Positions 45,453 to 54,721 are shown, counted from the first letter of the stretch. The stretch: DNA of 64,000 bases from an uncultured Rhodobacterales bacterium (GCA_903845215.1 CAIMWI010000073.1:1-64000); one strand, 5' to 3'. Numbers and translations are program-made. Notes: generated from the sequence alone by a model not told the origin.

Positions 45453-45812
45453 TCATCCGGCCGCCATCTGCGTCACAGACAAGTCGGCGCCCAGCAGCAG
45501 GCCGTGGCCTATGCTGCGCCCGATCCCGCCGACGGGCTGGCACATCCCTTCGGTGGGACGTGTCGTGCCAGCGTGCGGCATGGTGGCAGGGTCTAGACCA
45601 AGTTGGTTGATCAAAGGCACACCCTTTTGTTCGCATGCAACTTGGCCTGCAAAAGACCCTTCGGGATCCATCAAGCGCCCGTGGGCAGTGACTGTCGGGT
45701 GCAGCTTATACAAAGCAATCAAGGCCCTCAACGCCCCATTGACCCCGTCATTGACCTGCAACTCAAGATGGCGGCGCGGAAAGACGCTGCACAAATTTGC
45801 GCCCTGTCCCAA
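45453..45812 (-). CDS. Unassigned open frame coupled to MaoC gene, possibly a gene remnant
   Basis: A 119-codon frame from TTG 45812 (72 codons from ATG 45671), ending immediately before the MaoC ATG. The translation has real-protein character: DGVNGALRALIALYKLHP, MDPEGSFAGQVACEQKG and GGIGRSIGHGLLLGADLSV. I do not recognise a family. A stop codon lies two codons before the TTG, so it may be the 3' end of a decayed gene. The opposite strand is also open but reads as low-quality, Trp/Cys/Pro-rich sequence. Confidence 0.35.
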   Translation of the reverse strand: MGQGANLCSVFPRRHLELQVNDGVNGALRALIALYKLHPTVTAHGRLMDPEGSFAGQVACEQKGVPLINQLGLDPATMPHAGTTRPTEGMCQPVGGIGRSIGHGLLLGADLSVTQMAAG

Positions 45813-46368
45813 GAACTATTTGTCCGAAAAACCCTTTAATAGAGCCTGTTTTTACCCCAAAATAGTCTGTCCCCAATGCTGCATGCCACCCTTTCAGGTG
45901 GGCCTTTGGCATGGATTTACATGCAAGCTGTCTGGTCTAAAAAAATGGCGCTGTATCGGCCTTTGTGGTTCAGGGCGTGGGGCGGGGGCAGAATGTGACC
46001 CTTTTATGGAAAAAACGAAGATTTGCGCCACGATCTTGGTGCCATATAACTCTCGCACTGCGGCGATAGCGCGAGCTTGGCGCATTGAGTTTGCGTCCCT
46101 AATAAGGCGATTTTGAGTTTTTGGAATTTTGCGCCCATTCCGATCCAGCGGGAAAAGCTTGGCGGTAGCTTTGCCTGAAGGGTGACAAAGCGCAGGGTTT
46201 TTCACCCCTAAGCGCCCCAAGTCTGCCAATACCTGTGTGACTGCATCGCCCCACATCGCACCTTGCCTATGCCCGCCCCTTTTGACACCTTTCCCCCAAA
46301 GGCAGGTCGCAAACGCACATGTCCTTTTTCGCGCAGGCCCTAGCCTGCATCAAAAACCGGAGGCCATG
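45813..46368. other. Gene-poor intergenic region
   Basis: About 550 bases with mixed composition and short AT-rich stretches. No protein with a plausible start and codon use was found on either strand. It probably contains the promoters of the DgcA-like gene (+) and the MaoC unit (-). No terminator or repeat stands out. Confidence 0.5.
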
Positions 46369-48402
46369 ATGTCAAACGATCCCTTGCTGCAGCCCTACAC
46401 ACTCAAACACCTGACCCTGCGCAACCGGATCATGACCACCAGCCATGAACCCGCCTATCCCGAAGACGGCATGCCCAAAGATCGTTACCGCCTGTATCAT
46501 CTGGAACGCGCCAAGGCGGGGGTGGCGATGGTGATGACCGCAGGCTCTGCCGCCGTTTCGAAAGATTCGCCGCCGGTTTTCAACAACGTTCTGGCCTATA
46601 AAGACGAGGTGGTGCCATGGATGCGCCGCATCGCTGATGACTGCCACGAGGCAGGGGCAGCGGTGATGATCCAGTTGACCCACCTTGGGCGGCGCACGCG
46701 CTGGGACAAGGGCGATTGGCTGCCCGTGCTGGCGGCAGGGCCCGCCCGCGAACCCAGCCACCGCGCCTTTCCCAAGGTTATGGAAGATTGGGATATTTCT
46801 CGTGTGATCAACGACTTTGCCGATGCCGCCGAGCGGATGAAAGAGGCCGGCCTGGATGGGGTAGAGTTCGAATGTTACGGCCACCTGCTGGACCAGTTTA
46901 TGTCACCCTTCACCAACGCCTTGCCCGCCCCCTATGGCGGCAATCTTGAAAACCGCGCCCGCTTTGCGATGGAGATGCTGGCCGCCGTGCGAAAAAGGGT
47001 GGGCGACAAGTTCCTTCTGGGCATGCGCTATACGGCGGACGAGGCGGAAGACGGCGGGATTAACGCCGACGAAGGCGTAGCGATTGGCAAAATGTTCCGC
47101 GACAGCGGCATGGTCGATTTTCTTAACATCATCAAAGGCCGCATCCATACCGATGCCGCCATGACCGATGTGATCCCGATCCACGGAATGAAATCGGCCC
47201 CACATCTGGATTTCGCCGGACGCATAAAAGCCGAAGTGGGCATGCCCACCTTTCACGCCGCGCGCATTCCCGATGTCGCCACGGCGCGGCATGCCATCGC
47301 TTCCGGCCAATTGGACATGGTGGGCATGACCCGCGCCCATATGGCCGACCCCCATATCGTGCAAAAGATCATCGAGGGGCGCGAGCATGACATCCGCCCC
47401 TGTGTGGGTGCCACCTATTGCCTTGACCGCATCTATCAAGGCGGCATGGCGCTTTGCATCCACAACCCCGCCACGGGCCGCGAAGAAACCATCCCCCACA
47501 CCATCAAACCCGCCGCCGTCAAGCGGCATGTCGTGGTGGTGGGTGCAGGCCCCGCTGGACTAGAGGCCGCACGGGTTGCCGCCGAGCGCGGCCATAAGGT
47601 GACGGTGTTCGAGGCTGCGCCCGAAGCGGGCGGCCAAGTGCGCCTGATCGCCCAAACCAAACGCCGCGCCGAGATGATTGGCATCACCGATTGGCGCTTG
47701 GCACAGTGTGCCGCACTGGGCGTCGAGTTTCGTTTTAACACTTGGGCCGAATCAGACGATGTTTTCGCCCTGAACCCCGATGTGGTCATCATCGCCACAG
47801 GCGGCATCGCGCAAAAGGACATTCTCACCGCTGGCAACGAGTTGACAGTATCTGCTTGGGATATTCTGTCGGGCGATGTGAAACCGGGCCAAAACGTGCT
47901 GCTTTATGACGATGCGGGCGACCACACCGCCCTGCAAGCCGCCCAACTTCTGGCCGAATCGGGTGCCGTGGTCGAGGTGATGACCCCTGACCGCACCTTT
48001 GCCCCCGATGTGATGGCAATGAACTTGGTGCCCTATATGCGCGCTATTCAGGATAAAAAGGTGACTTTCACCGTAACCTACCGGCTGACCTCTGTCGCCA
48101 AAGAGGGCAACTTGATTAAGGCAACCATCGACAGCGATTATAGCAAACTGGGCATCACGCGCAGCTATGATCAAATCGTGGTCAACCATGGTACAGCGCC
48201 GCTGGATGAGTTGTACTTCGCGTTGAAACCCCGATCAGTGAATCAAGGCGCGGTAGATTACGAAGCGCTGATTGCCAGCCAGCCCCAAACTTTGGGCGGC
48301 GGCCCCGAGGGCTTTCAACTGTTCCGCATTGGCGATGCTGTCGAGGCGCGCAATATCCATGCCGCAATTTATGACGCGCTTAGATTGATTTCAGTCATTT
48401 GA
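46369..48402 (+). CDS. FMN/4Fe-4S/FAD oxidoreductase, DgcA / N-methylproline demethylase-like
   Basis: A 677-residue member of the trimethylamine dehydrogenase/2,4-dienoyl-CoA reductase family. The N-terminal OYE-type FMN barrel (MIQLTHLGRRTRWD, GVEFECYGHLLDQFMSP, YGGNLENR) is followed by a 4Fe-4S loop with Cys in CVGATYCLDRIYQGGMALC. A FAD/NAD(P) half comes next (VVVVGAGPAGLEAARVAAERG). SHEPAYPEDGMPKDRY and the layout resemble dimethylglycine demethylase DgcA and N-methylproline demethylase. ATG 46369 suits the GGAGG site better than ATG 46366. No partner DgcB or betaine genes are near. Confidence 0.85.
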   Translation: MSNDPLLQPYTLKHLTLRNRIMTTSHEPAYPEDGMPKDRYRLYHLERAKAGVAMVMTAGSAAVSKDSPPVFNNVLAYKDEVVPWMRRIADDCHEAGAAVMIQLTHLGRRTRWDKGDWLPVLAAGPAREPSHRAFPKVMEDWDISRVINDFADAAERMKEAGLDGVEFECYGHLLDQFMSPFTNALPAPYGGNLENRARFAMEMLAAVRKRVGDKFLLGMRYTADEAEDGGINADEGVAIGKMFRDSGMVDFLNIIKGRIHTDAAMTDVIPIHGMKSAPHLDFAGRIKAEVGMPTFHAARIPDVATARHAIASGQLDMVGMTRAHMADPHIVQKIIEGREHDIRPCVGATYCLDRIYQGGMALCIHNPATGREETIPHTIKPAAVKRHVVVVGAGPAGLEAARVAAERGHKVTVFEAAPEAGGQVRLIAQTKRRAEMIGITDWRLAQCAALGVEFRFNTWAESDDVFALNPDVVIIATGGIAQKDILTAGNELTVSAWDILSGDVKPGQNVLLYDDAGDHTALQAAQLLAESGAVVEVMTPDRTFAPDVMAMNLVPYMRAIQDKKVTFTVTYRLTSVAKEGNLIKATIDSDYSKLGITRSYDQIVVNHGTAPLDELYFALKPRSVNQGAVDYEALIASQPQTLGGGPEGFQLFRIGDAVEARNIHAAIYDALRLISVI

Positions 48403-48580
48403 CAAATTTGAAAATGCCAAAAAATTACGCACATTTCAATTAGGCATGATTTTTTTGTGCTTAATCCAAAAGAAATGTCGATGATTGCCTCAAAAATGAC
48501 AAAAATATCCTCTTAAAGACCCTGTAGGACCAAAGGATCTGACGCCGACTGTCAAATCCCCGAACTACCTGGAGATAAGA

Positions 48581-49531
48581 TTGTCATTAAGCCAAACATC
48601 CCACGATCACAGCGATGTCGTCTTGCTGTCTGCCGGCCCGGTTTCGGCCTTGGCCAGCCCACAATTAGCCCGTCATTTTGACCTGCCTCTTCCTTTTGCA
48701 GAGGCGATTTTGTCCAAGGGACGCGGACCGGTTGCCACCCAAGTCCCGCGCGATAGGGCAAAGGCGGCGATAGGGCTTATGGCGACCTTAGGCGTACGCT
48801 TGGCGGCGGTGCCCATCGGCGAGGATTCTGCCCTAAACCTGAGTGACCTGTCGTTGCACCTGACAGATCTGCGCGCGGCTGGGTTTGTTGAACAAAAACT
48901 GCGCGAACTGGGTCTTTGGATTTCGTCTGACAAGCCTGATTTTTATGGCCCCGGCGGGCTGCAGATTCCCGATCTTAGCCACGAAATGGCCCAAGGCGCG
49001 GTTCTGGCTTTTGAAGGCACATTTGGTACAGATGTGACTTCAAGTGCGCAAACGGACGCGCTTTACGATCTTTTTCTGGCTTCAGGCCAGAAACGCTCTG
49101 ACCTTACGCCGCAGATCAAGCACTTAGAAAATATGGGATGTTACGCCGCAGACCCCTGGCCTGCCTTGGCCGTTGGGCTTGATCGCCAGATGCTGGCGCA
49201 TTTTGAAACACGGTTCCCAAACCATGGTTTGGTTTGCGTGAACCAAGCCTTCCAACGCTATGATCTAATCTTGACCGGGCTTGGGGATGTCTCGATCAGG
49301 GATTTTGTCGATTTTCTGACGGTGCGTGGCCATACGCCATCTGTGGCTTTTGACGGGTTGATGCATGACCAAGGCTTAAAGCTTGAATTTTCCCTTAGCC
49401 GAAAGGCTGCCGAACAGTTCGTGTCGGATTATGCCGTGATTGGTTTGCAGGTTCGGGCAGAATTTGTGCGCTGCCCAGAGAAAGTCGTTAAAATTTCACA
49501 GGTTAAACCCGGATTCATCAAGGTCGGCTAA
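48581..49531 (+). CDS. Unknown protein upstream of motB
   Basis: A 316-residue soluble protein starting at TTG 48581 after CTGGAGATAAGA. It was not recognised. Residues 12-80 (DVVLLSAGPVSALASPQLAR, AAIGLMATLGVRLAAVPIG) show a strand-helix-helix-strand pattern like ribosomal L7/L12 C-terminal or ClpS-type domains. LILTGLGDVSIRDFVDFLTV and VSDYAVIGLQVRAEFV suggest more alpha/beta units. No signal or TM. It is 31 bases upstream of motB, where motA might be expected, and preceded by an AT-rich promoter-like gap (48403-48580). Confidence 0.8.
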   Translation: MSLSQTSHDHSDVVLLSAGPVSALASPQLARHFDLPLPFAEAILSKGRGPVATQVPRDRAKAAIGLMATLGVRLAAVPIGEDSALNLSDLSLHLTDLRAAGFVEQKLRELGLWISSDKPDFYGPGGLQIPDLSHEMAQGAVLAFEGTFGTDVTSSAQTDALYDLFLASGQKRSDLTPQIKHLENMGCYAADPWPALAVGLDRQMLAHFETRFPNHGLVCVNQAFQRYDLILTGLGDVSIRDFVDFLTVRGHTPSVAFDGLMHDQGLKLEFSLSRKAAEQFVSDYAVIGLQVRAEFVRCPEKVVKISQVKPGFIKVG

Positions 49532-49562
49532 GCTTAGCCTTGGGTAGATTACGGGTGTAGGA

Positions 49563-50393
49563 ATGGCTGGGCACGCAAATGCTGCGGCAGTTCTCATCAA
49601 GCGGAAGAAGCATGTTGTCGAAGGCGTTCATCACGGTGGGGCGTGGAAGATCGCCTATGCCGATTTTGTAACGGCGATGATGGCCTTCTTTTTGTTGATG
49701 TGGCTGATCAATGCAACAACGAAAGAACAACGCAAGGGGATTGCCGATTACTTTAATCCGGCTGTCAGTATAAGTCTTACTGAGGCAGGCGGCGATGGGC
49801 TGCTAGGCGGCGACTCCGTTCTGAAAGCCAAAACTTTGGCCGAGTCGGGGACAGATCAATTCTCTGGTTTTGCTGACAAGTTTGATAACGCAGATGCAGA
49901 GCGTATTGCGGATTTAACGGCGCAGGACGCCGCCATGCAAAACTTGCAATCCGCGCTTGCCGGCAAGGGCGGCGAAAGCCAAACAATGGAGCGCCTGCTT
50001 AGCCATGTCGTCACCCAAGTCACCGATGAGGGGCTGGTGATCGACGTGTTCGACACCGCTGATAGCCCCTTGTTTGAAGAAGACAGCACAGTGCCAACCC
50101 AAACGTTGATCTCGATTTCAGCGCTTTTGGCGGATGTGATGTCTCTTACAGCCAATAAAATTGCCATTGCGGGTTATGTGCGATCCTATCCTGTCGTTTT
50201 GATCAAGGCATCAAATTGGGATTTGTCAGCCGAACGCGCCCAAGCCATGCGGCTTTTGCTGGCGCAAGCAGGCCTAGATCCAGCCCGTATCGCGCGCATC
50301 AGCGGCCATGCTGACCGCAAGCCTGCGACGGCCAATCCCGTGGCGGTGCGCAACAACCGGATCGAGGTGATTTTGCTTCGCAGGGATCGTTAA
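49563..50393 (+). CDS. motB: Flagellar motor stator protein MotB
   Basis: A 276-residue protein. The cytoplasmic basic N-terminus is followed by one TM helix with the proton-channel Asp (YADFVTAMMAFFLLMWLI). A linker leads to the C-terminal OmpA-like domain (NWDLSAERAQAMRLLLAQAG, ISGHADRKPA, RNNRIEVILLRR). The segment equal to GHTD of other MotB proteins reads GYVRS, so the Asp that binds diaminopimelate is replaced by Arg. No motA is in the window. It precedes flgE. Confidence 0.9.
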   Translation: MAGHANAAAVLIKRKKHVVEGVHHGGAWKIAYADFVTAMMAFFLLMWLINATTKEQRKGIADYFNPAVSISLTEAGGDGLLGGDSVLKAKTLAESGTDQFSGFADKFDNADAERIADLTAQDAAMQNLQSALAGKGGESQTMERLLSHVVTQVTDEGLVIDVFDTADSPLFEEDSTVPTQTLISISALLADVMSLTANKIAIAGYVRSYPVVLIKASNWDLSAERAQAMRLLLAQAGLDPARIARISGHADRKPATANPVAVRNNRIEVILLRRDR

Positions 50394-50480
50394 ACGCCTA
50401 TCATTTTATCTGTTAGCGCTTTCTTAAGCATCTTGGTGCGATTGGTTGTTGTACACGTTAGCTGCAGAAAGGCGCTAAAG

Positions 50481-51827
50481 ATGACGATCTCCTCTTCGCT
50501 GAATGCGGGGGTGGCTGGGCTGAATGCAAACGCCAACCGCCTGTCCACCATTTCGGACAATATCGCAAACGCTTCTACCTATGGGTACAAGCGGGTGACA
50601 TCTGATTTTCACTCAGTTGTTATTCATGGTGATCTCAGCACCTCCTACTCCGCCGGCGGGGTTCGATCGACCACGCACAGGCTGATTGATGAACATGGCC
50701 CGCTGTTGGTAACCGCAAATGCCACCGATTTTGCGTTGGACGGGCGCGGCTTTATGCCGGTGACCACGATCGACTCCGTTGGCCGTGGCGATGCGACGCT
50801 GCCGGTCAGCCTGGTGACAACGGGCTCGTTTAAGCCAGACGCTGATGGTGTCTTACGCACCGCTTCTGGTCATGTGCTTATGGGGTGGCGCGCCAATGCA
50901 GATGGCTCGATCGGAACCTATTCCCGCAATACAATGTCCGACTTGACCCCCGTTCAGATCGCCCCCGACTTGTTGGAAGCGAACCCGACAACGGCAATGA
51001 CTTTGTCGGCCAATCTGCCCTCTCAGGCTACTCAAATTGGTGCCACTGCGCAGACCTATGAAATGTCGGTGCCCTACTTCGGCAACCTCGGCGGACAGGA
51101 GACGCTTGATTATGTCTTCACGCCCACGGTTCCCGCGACCGGAACTGCCGCGTCGAACACTTGGACGATGAGCGTTTCTGACAGCGCGTCTGGTGGGGCG
51201 GTTATCGGGACTTATACGATCACCTTTGATGGGACACAGGGGGCCGGGGGCACAATCGCTTCTGTCACGCCGGCCAACAACAGCCCCGCCTACAACAGCA
51301 CCACCGGCGTCATCTCCTTGACAACAGGCGGCGGGCCTTTGGCGATAAACATAGGAATTGTCGGAGAAAAAGGTGGAGTGTCACAGTTGGATGCCAATTT
51401 TTCCCCCATTGGCAAAGCAACCAACGGCAGCCCTGTTTCACGCCTTCTGAGTATTGAAATCGACGACAGTGGCTATTTGCACGCAAATTACGGCCAGGGT
51501 TTTTCAAAGGTTGTCTATCAAATTCCCGTGGTCGATGTGGCCAACCCAAATGGTTTGGCCTCTCTTTCAGACCAAAGCTACAGCGTCACTGCAGAATCTG
51601 GCGCTTTTTATCTGTGGGATGCAGGTGATGGGCCCACGGGGAATGTGGTTGGCCATAGCATGGAACAATCCACAACTGATGTGACATCGGAATTGACCAG
51701 TTTGATCAGCACGCAGCGCGCCTATTCATCTAACGTCAAAGTGATCCAGACTGTAGGGTTGTCTTTGGCATCGGCCACCCGTTTGCCAGATGATACCTGT
51801 GACGTAACGGTTTCGAGATTGGAATGA
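50481..51827 (+). CDS. flgE: Flagellar hook protein FlgE with foreign C-terminal tail
   Basis: A 448-residue hook protein. The N-terminal motif LNANANRLSTISDNIANAST and the C-terminal LTSLISTQRAYSSNVKVIQ are conserved in the FlgE/rod family. ATG 50481 follows AAAGGCGCTAAAG. After VIQT (codon 51750-51752) the normal ending of about a dozen residues is replaced by a 24-residue tail (VGLSLASATRLPDDTC...). That tail is the antisense reading of a flagellin gene on the other strand, so the C-terminal helix used for assembly is altered. Confidence 0.88.
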   Translation: MTISSSLNAGVAGLNANANRLSTISDNIANASTYGYKRVTSDFHSVVIHGDLSTSYSAGGVRSTTHRLIDEHGPLLVTANATDFALDGRGFMPVTTIDSVGRGDATLPVSLVTTGSFKPDADGVLRTASGHVLMGWRANADGSIGTYSRNTMSDLTPVQIAPDLLEANPTTAMTLSANLPSQATQIGATAQTYEMSVPYFGNLGGQETLDYVFTPTVPATGTAASNTWTMSVSDSASGGAVIGTYTITFDGTQGAGGTIASVTPANNSPAYNSTTGVISLTTGGGPLAINIGIVGEKGGVSQLDANFSPIGKATNGSPVSRLLSIEIDDSGYLHANYGQGFSKVVYQIPVVDVANPNGLASLSDQSYSVTAESGAFYLWDAGDGPTGNVVGHSMEQSTTDVTSELTSLISTQRAYSSNVKVIQTVGLSLASATRLPDDTCDVTVSRLE

Positions 51828-51886
51828 ATCGACTTCAAGGTTTGAAGCGCTGACAAGGCGCTGCTGTTGGTCAAAATTGACGACAT
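51722..51886 (-). pseudogene. Truncated flagellin: first 47 codons, joined to antisense flgE
   Basis: ATG 51886, preceded by AAGGAAGATAAA, begins MSSILTNSSALSALQTLKSI, HSNLETVTSQVSSGKRVADAKDNPTVW: the conserved alphaproteobacterial flagellin N-terminus. After Trp47 the frame turns into the antisense of flgE (ITLTLDE) and stops at 51722. At least 200 residues, including the C-terminal domain, are absent. The junction lies at 51746-51751 (CCAGAC), shared by both sources. FlgN-like and FlgJ-like genes lie upstream on the same strand. Confidence 0.85.
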
Positions 51887-52087
51887 TTTATCTTCCTTTG
51901 CGGTCTGCCGACGCTTTGCGCCCGGCATTTTGTGCCACCCGGTCAGATGGCTTTGGGGCTTTCTTGCCAATGCGACCCGATCGACCGAACCGCGCCACCC
52001 CACTTGGGATGCCCCTTCATTAAAGGCTTGGACCCTTAAAATAGCCCTAAACGCAAAATGCTTGTTTCGAAGGATTTTATTGAAACC

Positions 52088-52417
52088 TTACAGTCTTTGC
52101 GCCATGGCGGTGATGACTGGGTCTTGCCGCAGCCCAGACTTGTCGTAAGTAACCAATCCTGTTGAAACCGAACGGATTTCTGCCACGCGGCGCAGGGCCG
52201 AACGGATGCCGCGTTGCACTGCCGTCAGCGTTGCCGCATTGCGCGCGGCCTTGGTGTTAATCAGCGCAAGCGCCACCGAATCAAGGTTTTTTGCCCGGCT
52301 CAGGGCATCCTCTAATGCCGTGGTCAGGGAAGTAAGCCTGTCATACTGGCGGGCCAGAAGTGTCTGGTGGATGTCATCAAGCAAGCTGGCGATAGTAGGT
52401 TCAAGATTTTGCGACAT
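52088..52417 (-). CDS. FlgN-like flagellar protein
   Basis: A 109-residue helical protein (start MSQNLEPTIA at 52417, overlapping the rod-binding gene by 17 bases). Long amphipathic helices (LLDDIHQTLLARQYDRLT, LEDALSRAKNLDSVALAL) and a length near 110-150 residues resemble FlgN chaperones for the hook-associated proteins FlgK and FlgL. Assignment rests on helix pattern and location. The downstream flagellin start is 200 bases away. Confidence 0.6.
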   Translation of the reverse strand: MSQNLEPTIASLLDDIHQTLLARQYDRLTSLTTALEDALSRAKNLDSVALALINTKAARNAATLTAVQRGIRSALRRVAEIRSVSTGLVTYDKSGLRQDPVITAMAQRL

Positions 52418-52673
52418 CGCGGCGCGCCAAGCTTTGGAAGATGTTGTGGGCAAGCCCAAGGCCGCCTTTTTCAACCATGGCTTTGGCCTGCGCATCGCGT
52501 AGAAAGGATGCGAACTGGCCTTCGCCGATCCCACCGCAAAAGGCGCCTGTTTGGCCATCTAGCCCAGAATAAGACAGCATTTCAGACAGAAAGCTCGTCT
52601 CAAGTTCTTGGGCTTTTTTCATCAGCTGGACAGATCGGGGGGAAAGGTTCGCTGAAACGGGCGGCAGGGTCAT
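52401..52673 (-). CDS. Rod-binding protein, FlgJ N-domain-like
   Basis: A 90-residue protein with KAQELETSFLSEMLSYSGLD and GIGEGQFASFLRDAQAKAMV, the conserved core of the FlgJ N-terminal rod-binding (capping) domain. The muramidase domain of enterobacterial FlgJ is absent, as is usual in this group. ATG 52673 has TTGGAGAATCCT before it. Divergent from fliK. Confidence 0.82.
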   Translation of the reverse strand: MTLPPVSANLSPRSVQLMKKAQELETSFLSEMLSYSGLDGQTGAFCGGIGEGQFASFLRDAQAKAMVEKGGLGLAHNIFQSLARRDVAKS

Positions 52674-52780
52674 AGGATTCTCCAACGGATAAGATTTTCT
52701 GCAGTATCGGGTCTAGCGGTAAAGAACTGGTAAGTTTTTTAGCTGAAAGATCAGCCGTCCTCGGCAGGAGTCGGTGCGGA

Positions 52781-54709
52781 ATGAATAGTGTAACTTTGCT
52801 CGCTACCCTGACGTCGGCGCGGGCCGACCCGTGGCAAGAGGATGTGGCCGTTTTGTCTTTGGGGGCGCAGTTTGCGGCCATGATGCCCGTGCTTGACACC
52901 GCTATGCCTTTGCAAAACCCCAAGCAGCCCATGGCCACGGTGCCTGAAGTCAATGGCCTTGTCGCGCAGACGGGTATGGTCAAGGCCGAGGGCGAGGCTG
53001 CGCTGCCATTTTTGTGGCAAGCCATCGCATCTGATTACGCACGCCTGCCCACGATCAGCCCCGATTTCAACAAAGGCCATCGCTTGGCGCCTGATGATGC
53101 TGCTGGTCTTGATGCTGCGGTGGCCGATTGGGTTAGCGCGCCCGCTTTGCTGCCACTGGACCCTGTTGCCAGCGCTGACCTGGATGAAGAGGCGGATGTA
53201 TCTTCAGAGCAGGGTAACTTTGCCGCGACACAGCAGCCGATGCCCGACATGCTGGGTGGACTTGTTCTGCCGCAGGTTGAGATACTGGCCGTGCTGAGCG
53301 ATACTGCGCCCCCACCACCCGACGAACTGGCACGACCGACGGATCAGGCGGCGACCCCCCAAAATTTGCCCTCTGGGCCCGCGCTTTCGTCAGCAGTTTT
53401 TTATGATGCGGCGAATGCCATTGACCCTTCTAGGCTTCATCCCATTGGTCAAGGTCATCGCGGCCAAGACGAACATATCGCGGAAAAGACCAGTGTCCAA
53501 GAGGGTGTGCAAGACGCGAAAGATAAACCCAGCGCCCCAGATTTTGAAAGCGCGCCACAGGTGCGCAGGGCGCAAGTTTCAAGCGCGGCGGAGCAAGGTG
53601 CTGACCCACGCCGTGAAATCCCCTCTTCGGTTGTCCTTCAAACAGCACAGGACAGTACCGGCGCGCAGGTTTTGGCAACGGATCCCCCGAATCCTGGAAC
53701 CACTTCGGGCGTGCAGGGCCTTAACGTGGTTAGCCATAGCGCAACACAGCGCGAAGATTTATCGCCTAAGGTGGTCGATTGGTTGGCCCCAGAAGGAGAG
53801 GTCGCCGTTAAGGCTGACGCGCTGTCAACCAAGCCGGATAAGCCGGATCAGGCCCATTTGGCGGCCCCGATCGAAGACTTACAGCCTGCCCCTCGCACAC
53901 TGGTTGCGCACAGTTTGCACAATACCCCACCCTCACCCTTGCCCCCAGCCCCGTCGCAGGCCTTGACAGACCCTCGGCCCAGCGCCGTGACTGCCGCCGA
54001 CCCTGTGCTGCGGTTGGAAACAAAGCGCAGTGCCAATGTGCAGCTTTCTGCCGCAGCCCCAATGATTTTGCAGCCGGCGGTTCAACCTGCAGACATAAGG
54101 CCCGCGCAGCTAGGTTTGCCTTTGCCTCCGGTTCAGCCCGCGTCTGAAGGCCCACCTAAAGGCGGGGCAAACGCTGCGGACACCTTTATAACCTTGATCG
54201 CCGCGCCAGATACTGTCTTGGGCACCGCACTTTGGCCCAAGGACGGCGGGATGATGGCGACCTCTTCTTTTCTGCCCCCGACCCCGTTGGCGCAGCAAAA
54301 TCCTTCGCCAACGCTGCACGCGAATATGCCCGCCTTGGTCGCGCATTTGCATCAACGCACCCCGGGCGAGGGGCATAGCCAAGCCGACGTGTCGATGAAC
54401 CCAGCCGAGTTGGGCCGCATCCGGTTTGAAATGATCACGCAGGGTGATCAGGTGCTCGTGACCCTCTCGGTCGAGCGGCCCGAAACTTTGGACCTGCTTC
54501 GCACCAATGCCGAAGCCTTGCGGCAAGAGTTTCGCGAGGTCGGCTTGAATGCCGATATGCTGAATTTCGGGGAATGGGCGCAACGCGCCCCCCCGCGCGA
54601 TCAACCCCAAGCACCGCCTGATCTGGTGGCATCTGCCGCACCGCCGGTGGCCATACCCACGCCTTATGTCAAACCTGTGCACGCCTCTGGGCTAGACCTT
54701 CGCCTTTGA
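52781..54709 (+). CDS. fliK: Flagellar hook-length control protein FliK-like
   Basis: A 642-residue protein. The long N-terminal part is Pro/Ala/Asp/Gln-rich and probably unfolded. The C-terminal FliK domain is near 520-610: VSMNPAELGRIRFEMITQGDQVLVTLSVERPETLDLLR, then LRQEFREVGLNADMLNF, matching the substrate-switch domain. It measures hook length and triggers the switch of export specificity. Followed by flgD after 12 bases. Confidence 0.85.
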   Translation: MNSVTLLATLTSARADPWQEDVAVLSLGAQFAAMMPVLDTAMPLQNPKQPMATVPEVNGLVAQTGMVKAEGEAALPFLWQAIASDYARLPTISPDFNKGHRLAPDDAAGLDAAVADWVSAPALLPLDPVASADLDEEADVSSEQGNFAATQQPMPDMLGGLVLPQVEILAVLSDTAPPPPDELARPTDQAATPQNLPSGPALSSAVFYDAANAIDPSRLHPIGQGHRGQDEHIAEKTSVQEGVQDAKDKPSAPDFESAPQVRRAQVSSAAEQGADPRREIPSSVVLQTAQDSTGAQVLATDPPNPGTTSGVQGLNVVSHSATQREDLSPKVVDWLAPEGEVAVKADALSTKPDKPDQAHLAAPIEDLQPAPRTLVAHSLHNTPPSPLPPAPSQALTDPRPSAVTAADPVLRLETKRSANVQLSAAAPMILQPAVQPADIRPAQLGLPLPPVQPASEGPPKGGANAADTFITLIAAPDTVLGTALWPKDGGMMATSSFLPPTPLAQQNPSPTLHANMPALVAHLHQRTPGEGHSQADVSMNPAELGRIRFEMITQGDQVLVTLSVERPETLDLLRTNAEALRQEFREVGLNADMLNFGEWAQRAPPRDQPQAPPDLVASAAPPVAIPTPYVKPVHASGLDLRL

Positions 54710-54721
54710 AAAGGAAACCTG

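Noticed and set aside
45511-46116. A 201-codon plus-strand open frame in the gap before the DgcA-like gene
   Set aside because: Composition rich in Trp, Cys and Pro, no ribosome-binding site, no recognisable motif, and it crosses AT-rich non-coding sequence.
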